Shown one piece after another: positions 44,241 through 53,300 of a DNA stretch of 64,000 nucleotides (its first letter is position 1; the number at the start of each line of letters is the position of its first letter). Made by a program: the position numbers and the translations under genes. The stretch lies in contig NZ_BAAAEP010000017.1 of the NCBI RefSeq assembly GCF_039523075.1, positions 15,664 through 79,663 of the forward strand, written 5' to 3'. Source of the DNA: Caenispirillum bisanense (lineage in GTDB: Bacteria > Pseudomonadota > Alphaproteobacteria > Rhodospirillales > Rhodospirillaceae). The notes below the pieces were generated by a model, which was not told the DNA's origin, searched no databases, and worked only from the letters and a program-made list of their open reading frames with translations.

Positions 44241-44524
44241 TCCACCACCTTGGGAACGGTGAAGAAGCCCTCGATCGCGTCGGGCGCGTTGGCGAGGACC
44301 TTCTGCTGGATGCCGCCGTCGGAGACGACGTCATCGCGCCAGCGCAGGGCCATGTCGGTCACGCTGGTCATGGGCTCGACGCCCTGGGTGTCCACCTCGC
44401 CCAGTTGCTCGACAAAGCCCAGGATGGCCGTCAGTTGCTCGGCAAGCTGCGGCAGTTCGGCATCGGGCACTTCGATACGGGCGAGGAACGCGATGTTCCT
44501 GACGGTGGTGTTGTCCAGCGACAT
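44237..44524 (-). CDS. gatC: Aspartyl/glutamyl-tRNA amidotransferase subunit C
   Basis: This 95-residue subunit wraps GatA and GatB together. The typical pattern is VRNIAFLARIEVPDAELPQL, then ILGFVEQLGEVDTQGVEPMT and a C-terminal FTVPKVVE. First gene of the gatCAB operon, coupled to gatA. Divergent from ruvX across about 100 bp. Confidence 0.94.
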
Positions 44525-44625
44525 GCGGTAAGTGTCTCCGGCTTGAACGGAAAAGCGGCGGACGGCGCCCGCAAAGCGCCGGAATCCGCCGGTTTCGAGG
44601 AAACGCGCGGAAGGTAGCACCCACC

Positions 44626-45093
44626 ATGGCGATCCGCAACCCTGCCGACCTGAAGGCCGACCTGAAGCGCGGCCAGCGGCTGCTCGGCATCGATCTCGGC
44701 ACCAAGACCATCGGGCTGGCGCTGTCCGACGCCCTGCTCATGGGGGCGACGCCGCTCGCCACCATCAAGCGCACCAAGTTCACCAAGGACGCCGAAGAGT
44801 TGTTCAAGGTGATCGACACGCGCGAGGTCGGCGGCCTCGTCCTCGGCCTGCCGGTGGAGATGAGCGGCGAGGAAGGCAAGCGGGCGCAATCGACCCGTCA
44901 GTTCGCCGCCAACATTCTGGCGATCCGCGACATGCCGCTGTGCTTCTGGGACGAGCGCCTGTCCACCGCCGCCGTCGAGCGGGTGATGATCGAAGACTTC
45001 GACATGAGCCGCAAGAAACGCGCCGAGAAGATCGACTCCCACGCCGCCGCCTTCATCCTGCAGGGCGTGCTGGACGTGATCGGCCGGGGCTGA
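44626..45093 (+). CDS. ruvX: RuvX/YqgF Holliday-junction resolvase-like protein
   Basis: This 155-residue RNase H-fold protein has RLLGIDLGTKTIGLALSDAL (first Asp, about 24) and GLVLGLPVEMSGEEGKRAQS. The second acidic region is CFWDERLSTAAVERVMIED, and the last Asp is in KIDSHAAAFILQGVLD. YqgF takes part in pre-16S rRNA 5'-end processing and possibly in junction resolution. Divergent from gatC. Confidence 0.93.
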   Translation: MAIRNPADLKADLKRGQRLLGIDLGTKTIGLALSDALLMGATPLATIKRTKFTKDAEELFKVIDTREVGGLVLGLPVEMSGEEGKRAQSTRQFAANILAIRDMPLCFWDERLSTAAVERVMIEDFDMSRKKRAEKIDSHAAAFILQGVLDVIGRG

Positions 45094-45102
45094 GGGGCGC
45101 CG

Positions 45103-45588
45103 TCAGCCCGCCGGCAGATGATCCAGCGGCAGCGCCGACTGATCCTTCACCGTCTGGATGGCGACGTTGCTGCGGATGTCGCTGACGCCGGGCAGGCGCA
45201 GCAGGGTGCCGGTCAGGAAGCGCTCGTAGGCGGCCAGATCGGGCACCACCACCTGCAGCAGGAAGTCGGACTCGCCGGACACCAGATGGGCCGACACCAC
45301 CTGCGGCAACGCCCGCACGGCGGCGCGGAAGGCTTCCGCGTCGTCCTCGCGGTGGCGCTCCACCTTCACCCCGACGAACACCGTCAGGCCGAGGCCGACC
45401 GCCGCGCGATCCAGCGCGGCATGATAGCCGCGGATCAGCCCGGCCTCCTCCAGCAGGCGCACCCGCCGCAGGCAGGGCGACGGCGACAGGCCCACTTCCT
45501 CCGCCAGATGGACGTTGCTCAGGCGGCCGTCGCGCTGCAACGCCCGCAGGATTCGATGGTCGATGGCATCCAGCACCATGTTTGGCAT
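45103..45588 (-). CDS. Lrp/AsnC-family transcriptional regulator
   Basis: This 161-residue Lrp protein has an HTH at about 6-58 (HRILRALQRDGRLSNVHLAE, GLSPSPCLRRVRLLEEAGLI) and a RAM domain (GLTVFVGVKVERHREDDAEA, SGESDFLLQVVVPDLAAYER). It is divergent from a LysE-type exporter gene, an arrangement in which Lrp relatives often sense the exported amino acid. The ATG at 45588 has GAGGGGG three bases upstream, close but usable. Confidence 0.9.
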   Translation of the reverse strand: MPNMVLDAIDHRILRALQRDGRLSNVHLAEEVGLSPSPCLRRVRLLEEAGLIRGYHAALDRAAVGLGLTVFVGVKVERHREDDAEAFRAAVRALPQVVSAHLVSGESDFLLQVVVPDLAAYERFLTGTLLRLPGVSDIRSNVAIQTVKDQSALPLDHLPAG

Positions 45589-45722
45589 GATCCCCCTCAA
45601 TGAGCCGCCATTCTAGCAGAAGATGCCAAAGCGGGCCCGTTTGACGGCAGCCTTCGCAAGGACATGCCTCGCCCGGCGCCCTTATCCTCGGCGGCAGTTC
45701 CGCCAGCAGGAAGACATGCGCC

Positions 45723-46343
45723 ATGCCGCTCAACACGCTTCTGTTCGTCACCGCCCTGTCGGCGGCCTATGCCGTGCCGGGGCCGGACATGCTGCTGGTG
45801 CTGGAAACCGGCGCCCGGCGGGACCGTCGGGCGGTGGTCGCCACCCTTGCCGGTCTGGCGGTGGCGCGGGCAGCCCACGTCACCCTCGCCGCCATGGGGC
45901 TGACGGCGCTGGTGCAGGCGGTGCCGGAGGCCTTCACTGCCCTGCGCTGGATCGGTGCCGGCTGGCTGGTGTGGCTCGGCTGGCGCATCCTGGCCGGCGC
46001 GGCGGCGGCGCGCCTGGGGCCGGATGCTTCCGGGGCGGCCCCGCCGCCGAGGCCATTTCGCCGGGCGCTGCTGACCAACCTGCTCAACCCCAAGGCGCTG
46101 CTGTTCTGCTCGATCCTGCTGCCGCAGTTCGTGAGCCCCGACACCCCCTCCCCGGCCGCCGAGTTCCTTTGGCTGGGCGCGGTGCTGGTGGCGGTGGGGC
46201 TGCTGTTCGACGCCACCTATGCGGCGCTCGGCACCCGGATCGGCAGGCTGACCGCCTCCCGCCCGGGACTGGCGCTGGCTCAGCAGCGCTGCGCCGGCGG
46301 GCTGCTGATCGGCTTCGGGGTTCACCTCGCCATGGCGTGGTGA
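45723..46343 (+). CDS. LysE/RhtB-family amino acid exporter
   Basis: This 206-residue inner-membrane protein has about six helices. It starts with the family signature TALSAAYAVPGPDMLLVLET and has LLTNLLNPKALLFCSILLPQ in the middle (conserved NPK). It probably exports an amino acid or homoserine lactone-type compound. The divergent Lrp gene suggests induction by an amino acid. It converges with a second member of the same family. Confidence 0.9.
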   Translation: MPLNTLLFVTALSAAYAVPGPDMLLVLETGARRDRRAVVATLAGLAVARAAHVTLAAMGLTALVQAVPEAFTALRWIGAGWLVWLGWRILAGAAAARLGPDASGAAPPPRPFRRALLTNLLNPKALLFCSILLPQFVSPDTPSPAAEFLWLGAVLVAVGLLFDATYAALGTRIGRLTASRPGLALAQQRCAGGLLIGFGVHLAMAW

Positions 46344-46350
46344 TGGGGCC

Positions 46351-46977
46351 TCACGCCGCCTTGCGGATGGCCGCCGTCACCACCCCGGCACCGATCAGCA
46401 GGCCGCCGCCGGTGCGGTTTACCGCCCGCTGCACCGCCGGCTTGCGGATGAGCCCGCGGGCGCCCGAGGCCAGCATGGCGTAGCCGAAGGCATTGGCGGC
46501 GGCGAGCACCAGGAAGGTCGCCTCCATCACCACGAACTGCGGCAGCAGCGGCTGGGAGGCGTTCAGGAACTGCGGCAGGAAGGCGACGAAGAAGACGATG
46601 CTCTTGGGGTTGAGCACCGTCACCAGGAACATGTGCGCGGTCATGCGGCGGGCGCTGACGGGCCGCACGTCGGCCGCCACCTCGCCGGTGGAAACCGGCG
46701 CCCGCCACAGCTTGATGCCGAGGTAGACGAGATAGGCGGCGCCGATCCACTTGACGACCGTGAACAGCGTCGCCGAGGTCGCCAGCAGCACGCCGAGGCC
46801 GAGCAGCGAGGCGGTCATGGCGACGAAGTCCCCCATCGCCACCCCCACCACCGACGCCAACGCCGCCCGCCGCCCGTGACCGAGGGCATAGGACACCACC
46901 AGCAGCACCGTCGGCCCCGGAATGGCGAGCATGATGGCCGAGGCGACGGCAAAGGCGATCCAGGTTTCGGGCGACAT
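46351..46977 (-). CDS. LysE/RhtB-family amino acid exporter
   Basis: This 208-residue paralogue of the convergent neighbour shows AFAVASAIMLAIPGPTVLLV and FLVTVLNPKSIVFFVAFLPQ, with about six helices. The substrate is unknown. The start is taken at the ATG at 46977 (MSPETWIAF), where the family homology begins; longer in-frame starts add an unlikely polar segment. The two exporter genes end 7 bp apart. Confidence 0.9.
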   Translation of the reverse strand: MSPETWIAFAVASAIMLAIPGPTVLLVVSYALGHGRRAALASVVGVAMGDFVAMTASLLGLGVLLATSATLFTVVKWIGAAYLVYLGIKLWRAPVSTGEVAADVRPVSARRMTAHMFLVTVLNPKSIVFFVAFLPQFLNASQPLLPQFVVMEATFLVLAAANAFGYAMLASGARGLIRKPAVQRAVNRTGGGLLIGAGVVTAAIRKAA

Positions 46978-47114
46978 GGCGACGGCATCCGACGAGCGGT
47001 TGAAGACACCGCTTATGGAGCACCCGTTGCGCGGCGGATGCAAGAGGGTGTCGGCTGGCGGCTTCCCCGCCGTCGCACCATGTAGTAACGTAGTTCCTCA
47101 CCCGGAGAGAGCCG

Positions 47115-47372
47115 ATGCCCGCCACCTTCTCCAGCCGCGAGTTCAACCAGGATCTGGCCCGCGTGAAGCGCGAGGCCCGGAAGGGCCCGGTCATCATCAC
47201 CGACCGCGGCGAGGCCGCCTTCGTGCTCATGACCCATGCTGAGTTCCGCCGCCTGAAGGGGGAACCGGGGCCGTCGCTGGTCGATCTGCTCCGCCAGGAC
47301 GAGCCGGAGGCGGACTTTGACTTTGAACCGCCCCGCCTCACCGGTCCCCTCATCCGCCCGGAAGAGTTCTGA
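47115..47372 (+). CDS. Antitoxin, Phd/YefM family
   Basis: This 85-residue protein has the Phd/YefM N domain (FSSREFNQDLARVKREARKG, then PVIITDRGEAAFVLMTHAEF). It has an acidic, Pro-rich C-terminus (DEPEADFDFEPPRLTG) expected to cover the toxin. It overlaps the PIN toxin gene by TGATG. Its family differs from that of the antitoxin at 9631. Confidence 0.88.
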   Translation: MPATFSSREFNQDLARVKREARKGPVIITDRGEAAFVLMTHAEFRRLKGEPGPSLVDLLRQDEPEADFDFEPPRLTGPLIRPEEF

Positions 47373-47782
47373 TGTACCTGCTCGACACCAACATCGTGTC
47401 CGACCTCCGGCGGCCGGAGCGGGCGAACGACGGTGTGCTGCGCTGGGTCGGCAGCACCGACGTCGACAGCATGTACGTGTCGGCCCTGACGCTGATGGAA
47501 ATCCACATCGGCGTGCTGCGGGCCGAGCGGCGGGATGCGGCCGCCGGCCGGGTTCTGCGCCAATGGCTGGACGAGCGGGTGGTGCCGTCCTTCGCCGGGC
47601 GCGTTCTGGCGATCGACGGGCCGGTGGCGCTGCTTTGCGCCCGCCTGCATGTCCCCGATGCGCGGCCGGAACGGGATGCCCTCATCGCCGCGACCGCGCT
47701 GGTGCACGGGTTCACCGTGGTGACGCGCAACACCGGCGATTTCGCCGCCACCGCCGTGCCCCTGCTCAACCCATGGACGTGA
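47372..47782 (+). CDS. PIN-domain ribonuclease toxin, VapC family (FitB-like)
   Basis: This 136-residue PIN nuclease starts MYLLDTNIVSDLRRPER (Asp at 5). It has VSALTLMEIHIGVLRAERRD (Glu, about 41), DALIAATALVHGFTVVTRNT (Asp, about 104) and GDFAATAVPLLNPW (acidic residue, about 124). The LDTNIVSDLRR type resembles FitB/VapC toxins paired with Phd-like antitoxins, which matches its partner. Confidence 0.92.
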   Translation: MYLLDTNIVSDLRRPERANDGVLRWVGSTDVDSMYVSALTLMEIHIGVLRAERRDAAAGRVLRQWLDERVVPSFAGRVLAIDGPVALLCARLHVPDARPERDALIAATALVHGFTVVTRNTGDFAATAVPLLNPWT

Positions 47783-47841
47783 CCGTTCCGCCCTCACCGG
47801 CCCTTGCCGCCCCGCTCCATCCGCGTTAACGGTCGGGCATC

Positions 47842-48795
47842 ATGCTCGACAGCGTTCTTGCCCTCATCCCCACCTTCCTGCTCATCGCTCTCGGCTTTGC
47901 CATGAAGCGGGGGCGGTTCGTGCCCGATGCCTTCTGGGCGCCGGCGGAGAAGACCACCTACTACATCACCTTCCCCGCCCTGCTGCTGGCCTCCACCGCG
48001 CGGGCGCCGCTGGCGGACATGGCGTGGGGGCCGCTGATGGCGGTGAATGCCGGCGCCGTGCTTGTCGTCTTTATCGCCATGACCCTGGCGCGGCCGCTGT
48101 TCAAGGTGGGGCCGGCCGCCTTCACCAGCATGATCCAGGGCAGCATCCGCCCCAACACCTACCTCGGTCTGGCGGCGGCGGCGTCGCTTTATGGCGAGGC
48201 CGGGGTGGCGCTGACCGCCATCTGCATCGCCAGCGTGGTGCCGCTGGTCAACGTGCTGGCGGTCGCCACGCTGGTGCGGTGCGTCGGCACCCCCGGCGCC
48301 ACCACCCGCCGGCAGCGCCTGGGGCAGACGGCGCGCGGCATCGTCACCAACCCGCTCATCCTCGCCTGCGTGCTCGGCATGGCGCTGAACGGCATCGGCG
48401 TCGGCATGCCGGAGATCGTCGTCGGCCCCTTCCTCGACATCCTGGGCAGCGCTGCGCTGCCGGTCGGGCTGCTGGCGGTGGGCGCCGGCCTGGCGCCGGA
48501 CGCCATCGCCGCCACCGGACGGCCAGTGCTGATCGCCAGCGCCGCCAAGCTGATCGGGGTGCCCGCCGCCGCCGCCCTCCTCGCGCTGCTCGCCGGGCTG
48601 GAGCCGGCCGCCGCCGGGGTGGCGGTGCTCTATGCCGCCCTGCCCTGCTCCGCCTCGTCCTATGTGCTGGCGCGGCAGATGGGCGGCGATGCGCCGATGA
48701 TGGCCAATACCATCACCGCCCAGACCCTGGCCGCCGCCGTCACCATGCCGCTGGTGATCGCCGCCGCCCTGGCGCTGTTCACGCCGGGCGGCTGA
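47842..48795 (+). CDS. AEC-family transporter (auxin efflux carrier-like)
   Basis: This 317-residue permease has about ten helices in two halves. Landmarks are LIPTFLLIALGFAMKRGRFV (helix 1), QGSIRPNTYLGLAAAASLYG (helix 4 with conserved RxN), ILGSAALPVGLLAVGAGLAP, and the C-terminal YAALPCSASSYVLARQMGGD. Bacterial members carry malonate, dicarboxylates or amino acids. The last 17 bp overlap the convergent hemerythrin gene. Confidence 0.9.
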   Translation: MLDSVLALIPTFLLIALGFAMKRGRFVPDAFWAPAEKTTYYITFPALLLASTARAPLADMAWGPLMAVNAGAVLVVFIAMTLARPLFKVGPAAFTSMIQGSIRPNTYLGLAAAASLYGEAGVALTAICIASVVPLVNVLAVATLVRCVGTPGATTRRQRLGQTARGIVTNPLILACVLGMALNGIGVGMPEIVVGPFLDILGSAALPVGLLAVGAGLAPDAIAATGRPVLIASAAKLIGVPAAAALLALLAGLEPAAAGVAVLYAALPCSASSYVLARQMGGDAPMMANTITAQTLAAAVTMPLVIAAALALFTPGG

Positions 48796-49627
48796 GGGAC
48801 TGACCGGCATCCTCCGCCGCCAGCAGGCGGGCGGCCAGACGACGGTCCTGGGTGCCGATGTGCTCCAGCAGCCAGTGCTTGACGTAGGTGCACAGCAGGT
48901 CTTCCACCGTGTCGAAGCGGCCCGCCCGCAGGTCGGCCAGGACACGGTCCAGATCGGCCAGCAGGGCCGCATGCAGGGCCACATGGTCGTCGCAACGGGC
49001 GCCGGGGATGATCGCCATCATGCGTTCCTCCCACCCGAAATGGCGGCTGCTGAAGCGGCGCAGGGCGATCAGCCGGCCCATCAGCGCCTCGCGCCCCACC
49101 CGCGCCACGACCGCGGCGTGCAGTTCGTTCACCAGGGTGATGAGGGTGTGGTGCTGGCTGTCGATCTCCGGGTGGCCCACCGCCACCTGCGGCCCCCAGT
49201 CGATGAGCACCGCCGGCGCCCGCCCCTGGCCGGCGAAGTGGACCCAGAAATCCTGGTCGTCGACCATCTCGTGTTCCCACACCAGCCGCTCGGTGGCGCG
49301 GAACAGATCGACCATGACGTCGGCGCACAGGGCCGGCACCCCTTCCAGCATCTCCGCCAGGGCGGTGAACTCGGCCAGCAGGTCGGCATGGCGGCGGCAG
49401 TGATCGGCCGCCGTTTCCAGCCCCACCTCGGCCATGATCCGCTCCTCGGCGGCGAAGTGGTCGGCCAGCGCCGCCACGAAGCGGGCGGCCTGCGGCCCCA
49501 GCGCCGCAGTCCGCCCCTGCTGCCAGGCGAGGTAAAGGTCGTTGGCAAGGTCGGCCAGAACGGCATGACCCTGGTCGATGAGCGGGTGCCCCGTGTCCGG
49601 CAGTCGGGCCGGATCGATGAAGGTCAT
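48779..49627 (-). CDS. Double bacteriohemerythrin protein
   Basis: This 282-residue protein has two complete hemerythrin domains. Domain 1 (about 12-130) has GHPLIDQGHAVL, HFAAEERIM, DHCRRHADL and WEHEMVDDQD. Domain 2 (about 148-270) has GHPEIDSQHHTL, HFGWEERMM, DHVALHAAL and LLEHIGTQD. All His/Glu/Asp ligands of both di-iron sites are present, so it should bind oxygen or nitric oxide, or sense redox, at two sites. There is no signalling domain. GAGGTG lies before the ATG at 49627. Confidence 0.9.
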   Translation of the reverse strand: MTFIDPARLPDTGHPLIDQGHAVLADLANDLYLAWQQGRTAALGPQAARFVAALADHFAAEERIMAEVGLETAADHCRRHADLLAEFTALAEMLEGVPALCADVMVDLFRATERLVWEHEMVDDQDFWVHFAGQGRAPAVLIDWGPQVAVGHPEIDSQHHTLITLVNELHAAVVARVGREALMGRLIALRRFSSRHFGWEERMMAIIPGARCDDHVALHAALLADLDRVLADLRAGRFDTVEDLLCTYVKHWLLEHIGTQDRRLAARLLAAEDAGQSLSRPA

Positions 49628-49801
49628 CAGCACCTCGGCGAAAAACCCCAGCACCTTTATTGGTACCACAGCTTTGCCCGCAGCGGTAGCACGCAAGCGA
49701 TCATGCCGCCATCGGCGCGGCTGTCGGCGTGGCTTGCCTGCGCCGGGCGGATGGCGGTAAATGTCGGCCCATCGCGCCGCAGCCGGAGCCACACCGCCGC
49801 C

Positions 49802-50281
49802 ATGTCGTCCGACCCCAGCACCACCACCGTCCCGCAGCGCTGCAGCGCCGTCGCCGCCGCCGTCATCAACGGACGCCAGGTGCTGCTGATCCGCCGCGCC
49901 ACCGGCGCCTTCAAGGGCGCCTGGACCCTGGTGTCGGGCCGCGTGGAAGCCGGCGAGACGGCCTGGCAGGCCGCCGCCCGCGAAGTGCACGAGGAAACCG
50001 GCCTCAAGCCCATCACCCTCTACACCACCGGCAACACCGACCTGTTCTACAATCCCAAGGACGAGGTGATGGAGGTGGTGCCCATCTTCGTCGCCCGCAC
50101 CAACAGCCAGGAGCCGGTGACGCTGGACGCCGCCCACGACGATTACGCCTGGCTGCCGCTGCCGCGGGCGGTGGAAACGGTCGCCTTCCCCGGCCAGCGC
50201 CGGGCGCTGGAGATGATCGCGCACTTCTTCATGGAGCGCACGCCGGCCGACTTCTACCGCATCGACGCCTACCGCCCGTAA
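49802..50281 (+). CDS. NUDIX hydrolase
   Basis: This 159-residue pyrophosphohydrolase has a complete NUDIX box, running from GRVEAGETAW into AAREVHEETGL at about residues 48-70. It hydrolyses a nucleoside diphosphate linked to another group; the substrate is unknown. The start is the ATG at 49802. It precedes pyrB by 69 bp and may be read with it. Confidence 0.9.
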   Translation: MSSDPSTTTVPQRCSAVAAAVINGRQVLLIRRATGAFKGAWTLVSGRVEAGETAWQAAAREVHEETGLKPITLYTTGNTDLFYNPKDEVMEVVPIFVARTNSQEPVTLDAAHDDYAWLPLPRAVETVAFPGQRRALEMIAHFFMERTPADFYRIDAYRP

Positions 50282-50350
50282 GCCCCGCCGGCCGCCGCCG
50301 CGCCGACGCCTCGCTTGCCGCCGCCCCACCCCCAACGTATGATCCGCGCC

Positions 50351-51310
<960 letters not shown>

Positions 51311-51311
51311 G

Positions 51312-52616
51312 ATGCTGCAGAAGGCATTCGGCCGCGTCGCCTACGTCAATGCCCGCGTCCTTGATCCCGCCACCGGCACCGACACCACCGGCGGCCTGCT
51401 GATCGAGGGCGAGAAGATTGCCGCCGTCGGCGCCGAGGTGCGGCGCGGCGCCGTGCCCTCCGACGCCAAGGTCATCGACTGCGCCGGCGCCTGCCTCGCC
51501 CCCGGCCTCGTCGACATGCGCGTCAGCCTGGCCGAGCCCGGCGAGGACCACAAGGAATCCCTGCGCACCGCCGGCGAGGCGGCGGTGGCCGGCGGGGTGA
51601 CCAGCATGGTCTGCCTGCCCAACACCAATCCGGTCATCGACGACGAGGCGACGGTGGAATTCGTCGCCCGCCGCGCCCGCAAGATCGGCCTTGCCAAGGT
51701 CTACCCCTACGGCGCCGCCACCCAGAACTGCGCCGGCGAGGTGATCGCCGAGATGGGCCTGCTGTCGGCGGCCGGGGCGGTCGCCTTCACCGACGGCGTC
51801 CACCCCATCGCCGATGCCCAGGTGATGCGCCGGGCGCTCTCCTACGCCGGCAGCTTCGGCCTGCTGGTGGTCAACCACCCGGAGGAACGGGCGCTGACCG
51901 GCGGCGTCATGAACGCCGGCGAACTGGCCACCCGCCTCGGCCTGTCGGGCATCCCGCGCGAGGCGGAAGTGATCATGCTGGAGCGCGACATGCGGCTGGT
52001 CGCCATGACCGGCGGCCGCTACCACGCCAGCCACATCACCTGCGCCGAGTCGGTGGAAGTCATCCGCCGCGCCAAGGACAAGGGCCTGGACGTCACCTGC
52101 GACACGGCGCCGTTCTACTTCGCCCTGAACGAACTGGCGGTGTCAGATTACCGCACCTTCGCCAAGCTGAACCCGCCGCTGCGGGCCGAGGCCGACCGTC
52201 AGGCGGTGGTGCAGGCGCTGAAGGACGGCGTCATCGACTGCATCGCCTCCGACCACCTGCCGCAGGACCAGGACACCAAGCGCCTGCCCTTCAACCAGGC
52301 GAGCTTCGGCGGCATCGGGCTGGAAACGCTGCTGCCGGTGTCGCTCGACCTGTTCCACAACGGCCACCTGAGCCTGCTGGAAGTGCTGCGGCTGCTGACC
52401 GTGCGCCCGGCCGACCGCCTGGGCCTGACCGCCGGCCGGCTGGCCGTCGGCGCCCCGGCCGACTTCTTCCTGTTCGATCCCGGCCGCGCCTGGAAGGTGG
52501 TGGCGGGCAGCCTGCGGTCCAAGTCCAAGAACACGCCGTTCGACGGCCGCCCGGTGCAGGGCCGGGTGCTGCGCACGGTGATCGACGGCCGCACGGTGTT
52601 CGAACACCATGGCTGA
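51312..52616 (+). CDS. Dihydroorotase-like protein, apparently without its HxH metal motif (PyrC')
   Basis: This 434-residue amidohydrolase-fold protein has class I dihydroorotase architecture (LAPGLVDMRVSLAEPGEDHK, VTSMVCLPNTNPVIDDE, IDCIASDHLPQDQ). The active family has DxHxH after PGLVD. Here the two His are Arg and Ser (DMRVS), so the binuclear zinc site looks broken. Such PyrC' proteins act as structural partners of aspartate carbamoyltransferase in Pseudomonas-type complexes. A separate active pyrC is expected elsewhere. The last 8 bp overlap plsY. Confidence 0.9.
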   Translation: MLQKAFGRVAYVNARVLDPATGTDTTGGLLIEGEKIAAVGAEVRRGAVPSDAKVIDCAGACLAPGLVDMRVSLAEPGEDHKESLRTAGEAAVAGGVTSMVCLPNTNPVIDDEATVEFVARRARKIGLAKVYPYGAATQNCAGEVIAEMGLLSAAGAVAFTDGVHPIADAQVMRRALSYAGSFGLLVVNHPEERALTGGVMNAGELATRLGLSGIPREAEVIMLERDMRLVAMTGGRYHASHITCAESVEVIRRAKDKGLDVTCDTAPFYFALNELAVSDYRTFAKLNPPLRAEADRQAVVQALKDGVIDCIASDHLPQDQDTKRLPFNQASFGGIGLETLLPVSLDLFHNGHLSLLEVLRLLTVRPADRLGLTAGRLAVGAPADFFLFDPGRAWKVVAGSLRSKSKNTPFDGRPVQGRVLRTVIDGRTVFEHHG

Positions 52617-53235
52617 CCTGTCGCCGGCGCTCCTGCTCGCCATCGCGGCCGTCGGCGGCTACCTGCTCGGCTCGGTGCCCTTCGGGCTGGTCATCACCCG
52701 CCTGCTGGGCCTGGGGGACATTCGCCAGATCGGGTCGGGCAACATCGGCGCCACCAACGTCCTGCGCACCGGCAACAAGCCGGCGGCGCTCGCCACCCTG
52801 CTGCTCGACTCCGGCAAGGGCGCCATCGCCGCCCTGCTGGCGCTGGCCCTGCTGGGCGGCGACGGCGACCTGGGGGTGGAAGTGGCGCTGGCCGCCGGCG
52901 TGGCGGCGGTGTTCGGCCACAACTTCCCGGTCTGGCTGCGGTTCAAGGGCGGCAAGGGGGTGGCGACCACCCTCGGCACCCTGCTCGCCACCGCTTGGCC
53001 GGTGGGTCTGGCGGCCTGCGGCATCTGGCTGCTGACGGCGGCGATCACCCGCTATTCGTCGCTGTCGGCGCTGGTGGCGCTGACGGTGGCGCCGGTGGCG
53101 GCGTGGTTCCTGGCGACCCCGCTGCACGCGGCGGCCTTCGCCCTGCTGGCGGTGCTGGCCTGGATTCGCCACCGCGAGAACCTGCGCCGCCTGCTCAACG
53201 GCACCGAGAGCCGGATCGGAAGCAAGAAGAAGTAA
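52609..53235 (+). CDS. plsY: Glycerol-3-phosphate acyltransferase PlsY
   Basis: This 208-residue inner-membrane enzyme transfers acyl groups from acyl-phosphate to glycerol-3-phosphate, starting phospholipid synthesis. The motifs are YLLGSVPFGLVITRLLGLGD (motif 1), IGSGNIGATNVLRTGNK (motif 1b), HNFPVWLRFKGGKGVATTLG (motif 2), and the final helix region. About five helices. It overlaps the pyrC homologue by 8 bp. Confidence 0.95.
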   Translation: MADLSPALLLAIAAVGGYLLGSVPFGLVITRLLGLGDIRQIGSGNIGATNVLRTGNKPAALATLLLDSGKGAIAALLALALLGGDGDLGVEVALAAGVAAVFGHNFPVWLRFKGGKGVATTLGTLLATAWPVGLAACGIWLLTAAITRYSSLSALVALTVAPVAAWFLATPLHAAAFALLAVLAWIRHRENLRRLLNGTESRIGSKKK

Positions 53236-53300
53236 GGCTTTCACGGCGGCTCGCGCAGGGCGATTGACGGGCGGCGCATTCGCGTCCACCCTTCGTTCCC

